The position numbers were made by a program, and so were the translations under genes. The notes beneath the pieces were generated by a model. The model made no database searches. It saw only the letters and a program-made list of their open reading frames with translations, and was not told the origin of the DNA. Below are positions 7,694-15,755 of a DNA stretch of 64,000 nucleotides, one piece after another; positions within the stretch are counted from its first letter, which is position 1; each line of letters opens with the position of its first letter. The stretch covers positions 186,001 through 250,000 of the forward strand of contig CAVUMC010000002.1 in the NCBI GenBank assembly GCA_963742535.1, read 5' to 3'. Source of the DNA: VRUE01 sp963742535. Lineage in GTDB: Bacteria; Actinomycetota; Thermoleophilia; Solirubrobacterales; 70-9.

Positions 7694-9770
7694 CACCACC
7701 CGCGCGAGACACAAATCGCCGGCATCCCGATGGATCCAGCGGACCCTTCAGCTTGTAGATCACCGTCGGCGGCTTACTCGAGATAACCCTGGCCCCCATA
7801 GCTGCCGTCCAGCGAGCTGTGACGGGATACGTGGGCTTGCCGACTTCTATTCGATCGCGGGAGGCGATTACGTAGTCGTAGTCGCCCTCGCCTAGGAGCC
7901 GGCGCCAGGCTCGACACGTTGTGGGAGCGGTGAAGCCGCCGCGGGGCTTCTCTTCGCCGACAAAGCCGACTTCGTTGCTGAGGTCGCGGCCGTAGAGCGG
8001 GTACTGGCGGGTGCTGGTGGTGGCGATGCGGGCGTCGTGCACCTCCTGGGCCCAGGCGAAGGCGGCGTTCAGGCCCGGCGTGGTGAAGCTGGGGTCGGCG
8101 TAACGATGCTCCAGGTAGCGCCGCTGGATCGGATAACCGATGGCGATCGCGGCCAGCACCAGTCCGGCCCCCGCCCACACGGCAATTCGCCGGGCTCCCT
8201 CGCCCGTGCCTTTGACCTTTGTGGGGTTATGCCTCACAAAAGTCAAGCGCGCTCCCGCTCGGGCCAGGCGATCGCGGAGAAAAGGGGCTGCGGGGAGCAG
8301 CGCGAGGCCGAGGACCAGAGCAGGAGCTAGATAGCGGAGACCGGATTCGAAGCCGCGGGGCATTCCGTCGGGGCCGGAGGCGGAGGTTGGAGCGATCAGC
8401 CAGGCCAGGAAGGCGGCCAGGCCGACGCAGGCCGCGACGCGGAGGATCGGCTCGGAGCGGCGACCGAGACAGAGGACGAGGCCGGCGAGCACGAAGGCCA
8501 GCGTCAGCGGCCAAACGGCGGTGAGGCCACCGTGCAAGCCCGGAAGAAACCAGTCGGACCAGACCGAGCCGTCGGTCAGGTAGCCGAGCACGCTGTGCGC
8601 TTCGCGCCCACCGAGAGCCTGCTCGGGCGCGGGCAAGGTGATCGGACCCAGGTGCTTAACCCAAGGCAATGGGTTGCCGGTGTGGACGAGGTTGCGCAAA
8701 TACCAGTAGCCACCGCCTGCGAGCGCGGCCAGCCCGGCAGTCACAAAAGCCCGCCACCGCCGGCCCCGCGGGGAAACGAACGCGATGCCCACCACCAGGA
8801 CCGCCGCAGGCAACAGGAAATTGAGCTTCGTCCCGGCCGCCAATCCCGCCGCAAGACCCACCACTGTGACGGGACCCAGGGCGAACGCAGTTCTACTTGC
8901 AGGGTAGGAACTGCGTTCGCCCTGGGCCACGGCAATCGCCACCGCCGCAAGCAAAAAGAAGATCCCGACGAGATCGTTGCGCGCCTCCCCCGCCTGGTCG
9001 TGCAGAGCGGGAATGCTGAGCGCAATCGCCGCGAGGGCCATCGACCACGGCGCAACCCGATACGGCCTGCCAACACACCAGGCGGCGACCAGGCACCCCA
9101 CAAACCATCCGAGATTCAGCATTGGAGACAGGATGTCTCGGCCAAACGCAACCATCCCAATCGCGTGGACAACTTCCGAGTTCGCCGGGTAGAACCAGGC
9201 CAGAAACTGCGGCGCAATGAAATGCAGGCCCCAGGTGTCGCCGCTCTGAAAGAACCCCGCAGCGAACGGCCCGTGGTACCAGGTCGAATCGAACCCGGTC
9301 ATGCCGGTTGATAGGCGGGTCTTGGCACCGATGGCGAAGTGGGTGAGTGCAATGGCGGCTATTGCGAGGGCGATCAAGGACGCCAGTGAAGGACCGTGGG
9401 GGGGTCCCTCCGTCTTGCTGGGTTTTTCGCCTTTAAGAGGGCGACTCTCGCCGAGTTGGCTGTGCGAAAAACGCGACGCCGCTGCGTCGGAGGGACCCCC
9501 CCACGGTCCTCTCAGTGCGAGCCTGAGTCCCGCGCCGAGGGCGATCACTACGGCGATGTACGGCACTGCCGTGAACCAACCGAAGCTTCCTAGGAGCTCG
9601 GCGGTCCAGAGCAGGCCTGCAAGGGCTAGGACCGCTGTTGCGAGGGCGGCTGTTGCGCCGTCGAGCTTGGGGGCGACCCGTTGGCGTACGGCGGCTGCGC
9701 CTAGCCAGGCAAAGGCGATGATCAAGGTCAGGTCGACGACGCCCAACAGGTAGCGCCCAACGCCGAGCAT
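7686..9770 (-). CDS. Large polytopic membrane protein, GT-C glycosyltransferase-like
   Basis: A 694-residue protein with about a dozen hydrophobic helices. After the second group of helices comes STGMTGFDSTWYHGPFAAGF, an acidic loop with aromatic residues of the kind that holds the catalytic Asp of GT-C glycosyltransferases using lipid-linked sugars. This is inference. Its last base lies next to lepA, and it begins one base before the murJ stop codon region, so a cell-envelope role is plausible. The gene contains three separate palindromes in frame, at 8212-8246, 8875-8926 and 9391-9509. Each encodes polar sequence between hydrophobic helices (for example RGPWGGPSDAAASRFSHSQ), which suggests insertions tolerated in loops. 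Confidence 0.65.
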   Translation of the reverse strand: MLGVGRYLLGVVDLTLIIAFAWLGAAAVRQRVAPKLDGATAALATAVLALAGLLWTAELLGSFGWFTAVPYIAVVIALGAGLRLALRGPWGGPSDAAASRFSHSQLGESRPLKGEKPSKTEGPPHGPSLASLIALAIAAIALTHFAIGAKTRLSTGMTGFDSTWYHGPFAAGFFQSGDTWGLHFIAPQFLAWFYPANSEVVHAIGMVAFGRDILSPMLNLGWFVGCLVAAWCVGRPYRVAPWSMALAAIALSIPALHDQAGEARNDLVGIFFLLAAVAIAVAQGERSSYPASRTAFALGPVTVVGLAAGLAAGTKLNFLLPAAVLVVGIAFVSPRGRRWRAFVTAGLAALAGGGYWYLRNLVHTGNPLPWVKHLGPITLPAPEQALGGREAHSVLGYLTDGSVWSDWFLPGLHGGLTAVWPLTLAFVLAGLVLCLGRRSEPILRVAACVGLAAFLAWLIAPTSASGPDGMPRGFESGLRYLAPALVLGLALLPAAPFLRDRLARAGARLTFVRHNPTKVKGTGEGARRIAVWAGAGLVLAAIAIGYPIQRRYLEHRYADPSFTTPGLNAAFAWAQEVHDARIATTSTRQYPLYGRDLSNEVGFVGEEKPRGGFTAPTTCRAWRRLLGEGDYDYVIASRDRIEVGKPTYPVTARWTAAMGARVISSKPPTVIYKLKGPLDPSGCRRFVSRAGGAG
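8212..8246. repeat. Intragenic palindrome, 12-bp arms with one mismatch
   Basis: The arms read TTGACCTTTGTG (8212-8223) and CACAAAAGTCAA (8235-8246), with an 11-base loop. It lies inside the open frame of the membrane-protein gene at 7686-9770 and encodes the polar RLTFVRHNPTKVKG segment. It is the weakest of the three palindromes in this gene. Confidence 0.5.
8875..8926. repeat. Intragenic palindrome, perfect 19-bp arms
   Basis: The left arm CCCAGGGCGAACGCAGTTC (8875-8893) is matched perfectly by its reverse complement at 8908-8926 across a 14-base loop. It is in frame inside the gene at 7686-9770 and encodes the polar stretch AQGERSSYPASRTAFALGP between two hydrophobic helices. A perfect 19-bp match is far beyond what codon choice would give by chance. 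Confidence 0.8.
9391..9509. repeat. Intragenic MITE-like palindrome, perfect 22-bp arms
   Basis: The outer arms are at 9391-9412 and 9488-9509 (starting GGACCGTGGGGGGG), a perfect 22-bp inverted repeat around a 75-base centre. The centre has a second inverted pair, TTTTTCGC and GCGAAAAA, so the 119-bp unit can form a nested cruciform. It is inside the reading frame of the membrane-protein gene at 7686-9770 and encodes a hydrophilic insert of about 40 residues between the GLRLAL and SLIALAIAAIAL helices. Confidence 0.82.
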
Positions 9771-11456
9771 CTAGCGCCGCCGCAGCAGGCGCATGATCTG
9801 CTCGAGCTCGGCGATGCGCAGCAGCTTCGCCACCGCGACGTAGACCAGGCCACCGAGACCCAGGCCGACGCCGAGCGAGACGATCTGGCCGAAGAGGCCG
9901 CGGCCGAGGGCGTTGTCGAGCAGGTCCCAGACGCCGAATGCAACCGCGGCCAGCGCTGCCGCCGCGATCGTGATCTTGATTCCAGTCGCGAAGAGCTGCC
10001 TCAACTCCAGGCCGTTGAACTCGCGTCGCAGGACGATCGCCTGCGCAATCACCGCCGCGATCGTGCCGATCCCGGTGCCGGCGACGATGCCACCGGTGCC
10101 GAAGGGCTTGTAGAGGAAAAAGGCACCGAGGGCGGAGACGACGAGGTCGACGCAGGCGAGACCGGTCGCCATCCAAGGCCGCTGCAGGCTGAAGAAGGTG
10201 CGGGTCTGCAGCAGATAGACGCCGTTGGTCGGCAGCGAGAAGGCGAACCAGAACAGCGCTGTGGCAACCAGGGTGGTCTGCTCGGGGGTGAATTCACCGC
10301 GCTGGTAGACGAGGCGGATCATCGGCACCGAGAGGACGAGGATCGCAGCCGCCGCCGGCACCAGCACGAAGAGGATCTGGCGCATGCCGTTGGCCATCGT
10401 CGCCCGCAGGTTGCCGATCTCACCGCGCGAGGCGAAGCGAGCCAGGGTCGGAAAGAGCACCGTCGCGATCGCCACCGAGAAGATCCCCTGGGGCAGTTGG
10501 TAGAGGCGGAAGGCCTTGTCGATCGCCGCCGGTGACTGGTCGCTGACCAGGCTGCCGAAGATGCTGTTGATCAGCATGTTGAAGTTGATCAGGCCGAGGC
10601 TGAGCGTCACCGGCAGCATCAGCAGCAGCACTCGGCGCACGTCGGGATTGCGCCAGTCGAAGCTCCATTCGAATTTGAACGGCGTGTTGCGCAGGTCCCA
10701 GGTCGGGATCAGCAGCTGGACCAGGGTGCCGACGAGGATGCCGATCGCGTAGGCATAGATCCGGTTCTGACCGTGGAAGGAAGGCGCCAGCAGGACGGTG
10801 ACCACGATGATCGTCAGGTTCCAGAACAGCGGCGAGATGGCGAAGGCGCCGAAGCGGTCGTAGCTGTTGAGGACGCCGACGACGACGCCGCTGATCCCGA
10901 GCATGACCAGGATCGGGAAGAGGACCTGCGAGAGGGTGATCGTGAGGTCCATGAGCTCGCGGTTGTCTTTGAAGCCGGGAGCGAAGATCGGCATGATCAC
11001 CGGCGCGAGCAGCACGAAGAGCGCCGTGATCGCACCCAGAACGAGGGTGATCAGCAGCAGCAGGGTCGAGGCCAGGCGGAATGCCTCGCGGTAGTTTTTT
11101 TTCTCCAACTGCTCGGTGAAGATCGGCACGAAGGCCGGCTGCAGCGCCGCGTCGGCGAAGAGCGAGCGGACCAGGTTGGGGACCTGGAAGGCGATCGTGA
11201 AGGCCGACATCGGCCCGTAGACGCCGTAGTAGGAGGCGGCGACGATTTCGCGGCCGAGGCCGGCAACGCGCGAGGCGGCGGTGGCAGCGGAGAAGAACGC
11301 GGTGGAGCGCGCGATGCGGCCTGCCTGGCGCCCTGGCGAGGGGTTTTCGCCCGGTTCCTCGCCCGGCGCGAAGGCCTCCGCCTCACGCACGGCGGTGTCG
11401 TCAGCGAGCGCCTCAGCGTCGCGATCGGGACTGTCGGGTGCCGTGGGCGTCTCCAA
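9771..11456 (-). CDS. murJ: MurJ/MviN-type lipid II flippase
   Basis: Flips the peptidoglycan precursor lipid II across the membrane. About 14 transmembrane segments are expected for its 561 residues. The MviN signature is visible: AASRVAGLGREIVAASYYGVYGPMSAF, then FQVPNLVRSLFADAALQPAFVPIFTEQLE. Later helices contain the usual RxxLPQGIFSVAIATVLFPTLAR-like motif. The first 50 residues or so are an acidic, Pro-rich cytoplasmic extension found in many actinobacterial MurJ proteins. The stop lies directly beside the start of the GT-C-like gene, so the two form an envelope pair. It diverges from rpsT, with 69 bases between the starts. Confidence 0.92.
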   Translation of the reverse strand: METPTAPDSPDRDAEALADDTAVREAEAFAPGEEPGENPSPGRQAGRIARSTAFFSAATAASRVAGLGREIVAASYYGVYGPMSAFTIAFQVPNLVRSLFADAALQPAFVPIFTEQLEKKNYREAFRLASTLLLLITLVLGAITALFVLLAPVIMPIFAPGFKDNRELMDLTITLSQVLFPILVMLGISGVVVGVLNSYDRFGAFAISPLFWNLTIIVVTVLLAPSFHGQNRIYAYAIGILVGTLVQLLIPTWDLRNTPFKFEWSFDWRNPDVRRVLLLMLPVTLSLGLINFNMLINSIFGSLVSDQSPAAIDKAFRLYQLPQGIFSVAIATVLFPTLARFASRGEIGNLRATMANGMRQILFVLVPAAAAILVLSVPMIRLVYQRGEFTPEQTTLVATALFWFAFSLPTNGVYLLQTRTFFSLQRPWMATGLACVDLVVSALGAFFLYKPFGTGGIVAGTGIGTIAAVIAQAIVLRREFNGLELRQLFATGIKITIAAAALAAVAFGVWDLLDNALGRGLFGQIVSLGVGLGLGGLVYVAVAKLLRIAELEQIMRLLRRR

Positions 11457-11525
11457 GCTCGTTCTCAGTCGCTATAGTCGGCGGCCGCCCAAGGGGGCCA
11501 GGCGCCCCACTCAGGCACACGACTC

Positions 11526-11792
11526 ATGGCCAACATAGCCTCACAGAAGAAGCGGATCCTACGCAGCGAGCGCGAGCGCACGGAGAACCGCCTGCTCACA
11601 AGCACGGTGAAGACCTACTTCCGCCGCCTCGAGGCCGCGGTTGAGGCCGGTGACGCGAGCAAGATCGAGGCCGAGCACAAGACCCTCGTCGCCAAGATCG
11701 ACAAGGCGATCCAAAAGGGCGCCATGCACAAGAACACCGGCGCCCGCAAGAAGTCCAGGGCGTCTCGCATCGCCACCGGCGCAGCCGCTTAG
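11526..11792 (+). CDS. rpsT: 30S ribosomal protein S20
   Basis: An 88-residue basic protein of the small subunit that binds 16S rRNA. The N-terminus MANIASQKKRILRSERERTENR and the helical pattern ending KGAMHKNTGARKKSRASRIA are typical of S20. It is the only plus-strand gene of this area, divergent from murJ and convergent with holA. A TATAGT box near 11475 could be its -10. No clear Shine-Dalgarno precedes the ATG. A 6-bp stem (GCCGCT and AGCGGC, 11784-11799) spans the stop codon, a weak terminator at best. Confidence 0.96.
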   Translation: MANIASQKKRILRSERERTENRLLTSTVKTYFRRLEAAVEAGDASKIEAEHKTLVAKIDKAIQKGAMHKNTGARKKSRASRIATGAAA

Positions 11793-11816
11793 CAGCGGCG
11801 TCTCGCTCAATCCCCG

Positions 11817-12797
11817 CTAGGCCGGCGCCCCCGCGGCACGCCTCAGGGCCAGCGTCAACGCCAGCTCGTCGCCGTAGTCGGCACCGCCGCGACACCAGAC
11901 CTCGAGGTCGGCAAGGGCCATCGTCGCTGCTTGCAGCTGCTCGAGGTTCGTCCTACCGAGGCGGGCGACGAGCTGCTTTGCCGCGTAGGGATGCATGCCG
12001 AGACCAGATTCCACCTGCTTGACCGGCACCCCCTGCTCGATCTGGGCCGCCGCCGTACACGCCTTGCGCAGGCGCGAGGAAAGGCCGTAGATCAAGCCGG
12101 TGACGTTCTCGCCCTGCGAGATCAAGCGCTCGGCGAGTGATGCGGCCTTGGCGGGGTCGCGTTCCAACAGGGCATCGGAGAGTGTCCAGACCGCCGTCTC
12201 GGAGGTATCCGAAACCATTGCTTCCAGGTCGGCCGCGGTGACGACACCGCCCTCCCCCGCCCACAGCGCCAGCCGCTCCAGCTCGTTGCGCAGGCGAACC
12301 GGGTTAGCCCCCATGCGATCGACGAGCGCTCGGGCCGCCAGCGGCTCCAGCGCGAAGCCGAGGTGTTTCGCTTCGCCGACGAGCTGACGCGGCATCTCCC
12401 GCGCCTTGGGTGCTTCGAACTCGTGGATCTCCCCCTGCGCCGCCTTAACCGCCTTGCTCAGCTTGGCAGGGGCTTTGGCGCGGGCGATGAGGACGACGGT
12501 GAGGTCCGGCGGCAACGCACCGATCGCAGCGACGACTGGATCGAGCTGGCGATCACGCCAGCGCTCGACCCCATCGGCGAGCAGGTAGCGGCGCGTCTCG
12601 GTCAACGACATCGCCGGAATCGCCATCAGCAGCGCTTCGTGGTCGGGTCCCCCCCGTCCCTCGTTCGGCTCGAAGACCTCGAGCGCACCGGCACCGCCGT
12701 CGCCTTCGGCCCGGGTGCGCAAGCGCGCTCGTGTGGCGTCGATCTTCGCCTGGTCAGTGCCGGCGATCAGGTACAGCGATGAAAGCGAATCGGCCAT
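11817..12797 (-). CDS. holA: DNA polymerase III delta subunit
   Basis: Clamp-loader subunit that opens the beta clamp. I take the ATG at 12797 (MADSLSSLYLIAGTDQAKIDATRARL), because the 24 codons before it lie in a repeat element and do not look like protein. Typical HolA features are LYLIAGTD in place of YLIxGxE, then a region VVLIARAKAPAKLSKAVKAA and the C-terminal helical collar with EGGVVTAADLEAMVSDTSETAVWTLSDALLERD. At 326 residues it has the normal size. It is convergent with rpsT, with 24 bases between the stops, the usual rpsT-holA neighbourhood. Confidence 0.9.
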   Translation of the reverse strand: MADSLSSLYLIAGTDQAKIDATRARLRTRAEGDGGAGALEVFEPNEGRGGPDHEALLMAIPAMSLTETRRYLLADGVERWRDRQLDPVVAAIGALPPDLTVVLIARAKAPAKLSKAVKAAQGEIHEFEAPKAREMPRQLVGEAKHLGFALEPLAARALVDRMGANPVRLRNELERLALWAGEGGVVTAADLEAMVSDTSETAVWTLSDALLERDPAKAASLAERLISQGENVTGLIYGLSSRLRKACTAAAQIEQGVPVKQVESGLGMHPYAAKQLVARLGRTNLEQLQAATMALADLEVWCRGGADYGDELALTLALRRAAGAPA

Positions 12798-12808
12798 CGC
12801 GGCCGAGT

Positions 12809-12977
12809 CTAGGAGGGATTGGCGAAACTCGCGTGTACGGCCCGGCGGGCGCCGGACCAAGCGGGACAAGGACGCAGGGAGGCCGAATAGCAGCGCTATT
12901 TGGCCGACTGAGGACGCCGTACCGCGCAGCGTCCGCCGCCGCCGGACGTGCGCGGGGGTTTCGCCAAGCCCTCCTAG
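12809..12977. repeat. 169-bp nested palindrome (MITE/REP-like), full copy
   Basis: The outer arms run inward from CTAGGAGGGATTGGCGAAAC at 12809 and end at 12977 with the matching GTTTCGCCAAGCCCTCCTAG, an imperfect inverted repeat of about 28 bases. An inner stem at 12881-12905 pairs GGCCGAATAGC with GCTATTTGGCC. It fills the gap between the holA start and the stop of the gene at 12993. The right arm recurs at 21815-21855, so it is a dispersed element. I see no coding capacity in it. Confidence 0.75.
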
Positions 12978-12992
12978 TGACGGGCCTGGTCC

Positions 12993-13781
12993 CTACTGGC
13001 CGGTGTCGGCCGCTTCCTTCGCCGCCGCTGGATTGGACGGAGCGGTGGGAGTCGGCGCCGGGGCAGCGACTGGAGGCGGGCTTGTCGCGGCGACGCTTTC
13101 GTCGTGCTGGGACTTGACGCCGGCGCTTTCGCCGGACTTCGAGCCAGCCGAAGAAGATTCGCCGCTGCCAGCAGCTTTCGGTCCCCCCGATTTGGTCGAG
13201 GCGAGGTTTGCCGAGCGGGCGCCGTCGCTGGTCGCCTTGGCGCTGCCGGCGGCCGAAGAGCTGCCGTTGCCGGACGAAGTGGAAGTCGGTGCGGTGGGCG
13301 GAGAAACGACCGGAGCCGGTTGAGACGCGGAGCCGGGCGTTGGCTGTGAGACCGATCCGTCGCTGTCCGTGCCAGGCTGCGAGCCGCCGACGGCGCTCAC
13401 TCCGTGCGAGCCGCCGACGCTGGACTGGCCCCCCGAACGGTTGGTTCCGCCTTTTCCATTCCGTGCGCGGGCTCCGGTGGCGGCAGAGGCGCCGCCTTTC
13501 GCGGCAGAGACCCCGGTAGCAGCGGGGGCCGACTGCGTCAGGGCCACTCCCGGCTCAACCGTGGCCTTCCCGGGTGCGCTTGGGAGCGGTCCGCCGACTA
13601 CGGCGGGCCAGCCAATCTGGGAGATGAAGATGATCAGGCCCAGGCCGACCGCGCCAACCAGCGTCAGCAGGGCGATCGAAGTCCGGCGCAGTCTCAGCAT
13701 CATGCTGCCGCCGGCCAGGCCGACGCCGCCGAGAGACTGCGAGACGCTTTGTCCAACCTTAGAAGGCACCTTCACGACCAT
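12993..13781 (-). CDS. Membrane-anchored low-complexity surface protein
   Basis: A 262-residue protein with a short cytoplasmic start, one transmembrane helix at about residues 33-55 (TSIALLTLVGAVGLGLIIFIS), then about 200 residues of Ser, Gly, Ala, Pro and Thr with few charges and no predicted fold. Such layouts belong to surface-exposed or wall-spanning linkers. The start has a good ribosome site (GGAAGGA, 5 bases before the ATG at 13781). No domain is recognised. It lies between holA and comEC on the same strand, with a palindromic element after its stop. Confidence 0.6.
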   Translation of the reverse strand: MVVKVPSKVGQSVSQSLGGVGLAGGSMMLRLRRTSIALLTLVGAVGLGLIIFISQIGWPAVVGGPLPSAPGKATVEPGVALTQSAPAATGVSAAKGGASAATGARARNGKGGTNRSGGQSSVGGSHGVSAVGGSQPGTDSDGSVSQPTPGSASQPAPVVSPPTAPTSTSSGNGSSSAAGSAKATSDGARSANLASTKSGGPKAAGSGESSSAGSKSGESAGVKSQHDESVAATSPPPVAAPAPTPTAPSNPAAAKEAADTGQ

Positions 13782-13847
13782 CGTCCTTCCGGCGTGAGAA
13801 GAAAAGGCCCAGGGCCGATTAATCCCAGTTTCGATTCGACGATTCGT

Positions 13848-15749
13848 CTAGTCGCCCGCCGCGACCACGAAGGAATCCTGATCCGCATCAATCTCTATGT
13901 TGCCAGCTTCGTCGGTTCGCAGCGTCAATATTTCGTGCGCGGCGAGCTCGGCAAGCGTGGCGGGGGTCGGATGACCGTACGAATTTCCCCCTCCGACCGA
14001 GATCACAGCGAGGCTCGGCCTCGCCTGATCAAGCAGCGCGCCTAGCCCCGGATCGTCGCTGCCGTGGTGCGCCAGCTTGAGCACGTCAACCGGCCCCGGG
14101 GCGATCGGCACTTCACCCGCCTCCGCGTCGGCGGTGAGCAGCATCGAGAACTTGTGCCAGCGAGCGAGCAGAACCAGGGCCTGGGAATTGGGATCGGCGG
14201 CGCCGAGCGGATCGGCCAGCAGCTCGACCGGGGGCCAGAGGACTTCGAGCCGCAGGTCGCCCGAGCGGATCGTGCTGCCGGCGGCAAGGCGAGTCGGATC
14301 GGCCCCCGCCGCCTCCGCCTCGCCACGGAGCTGTCGGCCCAGCCGCGCGTAGAGCAAGGTGCCGACTGGAAAGCGGCCCAGCAGTTCCTCGATCCCGCCG
14401 GCGTGGTCCGCCTCTTCATGTGTAACCACAGCGAACCCAAGCGCGTCGACACCGACATCACTCAACTTGGCGGCCAGGCCATCACCCGGCGGCCCGCCGT
14501 CGACGAGCACCGGCGCAGCGCCTGGCGGTTGGAGCAAGATCGCGTCGCCCTGACCGACATCGAGCACGGTGATGCGCAGGCCGCGAAGAGGTAGTGGAGT
14601 CGAACCTTCCCCGCTTGCGGCGAGGCCGGTCAGGCCGAGAACAATCAGGAAGACGGCTACGGCGACAAGCCCTCGCCGCCATCCCAGCCGCAACGTCTTT
14701 TCGCGCGATGAGAATGAAAAAGCGTTACGGCCCTCAGCGTTTGGAGCTGAGATGCGTCGCAAGATCGAAAGGCGTCGGCGGCGCATCAAGGCTGGGCTCC
14801 CGAGCGCGGCAGCTGTAAGGACCACGTAGGAGGCCACCAGCCCGTCCAGCCCCAGATGGACCCGAAGATAGGCCCAATCCGGCCGACCGCACCAGCGCGC
14901 CACGGTGGCGATGTAGGCCAGTAGCGGGGCGGCGAAAGCGTTGGGGATCGCAGCGGGAAAGCCAGGCACCTGCGCGCCAATCGAGACCAGCATGCCCAGC
15001 CACATCGCCGGAGCAACGGCGGGCAGGGCCAGCAGGTTGGCCACGAGCGTCATCGTCGAGAGCGCTTCGAAGTGGAAGGCGATCAGCGGGGCCGTGGCCA
15101 GGGTGGCGGCGACCGTGACCGCGGCCCCCTCGGCCAAGGCACCGCGCCAACCGCGGGTCCCGATACGCGCGGCGAGCGCGCTGCGCAGCGGTCGGGCGAG
15201 GGCGAGGATGCCCAGCACCGCCGCGAAGCTGAGCTGCCAGCCGACGTCGGCGGCGATCCCCGGATCGATCGCAAGCGTCACCAGGGCAGCCACGACCAGG
15301 GTGTAGAGCCGCGAGCTGCGCCGCCCCGCGAGCGTCGCCAGCAGGCTCAGCGCACCCATCACGCCCGCCCGCACGATCGAGGGGCCGCCTCCGGCGAGCG
15401 GCACGTAGACGGCGATCATGGCGAGGATCCAGAGCAGGCGCGTGCGCAGGGGCATGCCTAGCGCCGCCAACAAAGGCATGGCCAAGAGCGCCAGCAGGGC
15501 AACGTTTTGACCCGACACCGCGAGCAGGTGGCTGAGTCCGGCGCGACGGAAATCTTCGACCGTGGCGGGGTCGATGTGCTCGTCATCGCCGAGGACGAAG
15601 CCGCGAGCGAGCTCGGCCTCACGGTCGGGCATGCCGTTGCCGAGGGCGTGCTCGGCACGGGCATGGATCTCGTCGCGATGACCGAGCGCCAAAAGCGTCA
15701 CCGCGGCGATGCCGAGGACGACGAGCCAGGACGGGCGGCCGCTGCGCAC
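13848..15749 (-). CDS. comEC: Competence DNA-uptake channel ComEC, without the N-terminal OB domain
   Basis: Membrane channel carrying single-stranded DNA into the cell during transformation. The Competence core is clear: EAELARGFVLGDDEHIDPATVEDFRRAGLSHLLAVSGQNVALL, followed by about eight helices. The C-terminal metallo-beta-lactamase-like domain has VLDVGQGDAILLQPP and THEEADHAGG, with KLAHHGSDDPG further on. The usual N-terminal DUF4131 OB domain of about 150 residues is missing: only one helix precedes the core, giving 633 residues. A GTG at 15749 begins 6 bases after the comEA stop. A polar insert with hairpin-like DNA (14692-14752) sits in the linker between membrane core and hydrolase domain. 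Confidence 0.9.
   Translation of the reverse strand: MRSGRPSWLVVLGIAAVTLLALGHRDEIHARAEHALGNGMPDREAELARGFVLGDDEHIDPATVEDFRRAGLSHLLAVSGQNVALLALLAMPLLAALGMPLRTRLLWILAMIAVYVPLAGGGPSIVRAGVMGALSLLATLAGRRSSRLYTLVVAALVTLAIDPGIAADVGWQLSFAAVLGILALARPLRSALAARIGTRGWRGALAEGAAVTVAATLATAPLIAFHFEALSTMTLVANLLALPAVAPAMWLGMLVSIGAQVPGFPAAIPNAFAAPLLAYIATVARWCGRPDWAYLRVHLGLDGLVASYVVLTAAALGSPALMRRRRLSILRRISAPNAEGRNAFSFSSREKTLRLGWRRGLVAVAVFLIVLGLTGLAASGEGSTPLPLRGLRITVLDVGQGDAILLQPPGAAPVLVDGGPPGDGLAAKLSDVGVDALGFAVVTHEEADHAGGIEELLGRFPVGTLLYARLGRQLRGEAEAAGADPTRLAAGSTIRSGDLRLEVLWPPVELLADPLGAADPNSQALVLLARWHKFSMLLTADAEAGEVPIAPGPVDVLKLAHHGSDDPGLGALLDQARPSLAVISVGGGNSYGHPTPATLAELAAHEILTLRTDEAGNIEIDADQDSFVVAAGD
14692..14752. 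repeat. Hairpin-rich insert in the comEC linker
   Basis: Two adjacent short inverted repeats lie inside comEC. The first is imperfect, with AACGTCTTTTCG facing GAAAAAGCGTT. The second pairs CTCAGC with GCTGAG around 14732-14752. They encode the polar APNAEGRNAFSFSSREKTLR segment between the membrane core and the metallo-hydrolase domain. It resembles the in-frame palindromes of prmA and the gene at 7686-9770, but is weaker. Confidence 0.4.
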
Positions 15750-15755
15750 GACCGG

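Noticed and set aside
5675..7786. A 703-codon plus-strand frame across lepA
   Set aside because: It is the antisense of lepA and its neighbours. High GC keeps the complementary frame open. The translation has no recognisable domain, while the minus strand gives a full LepA.
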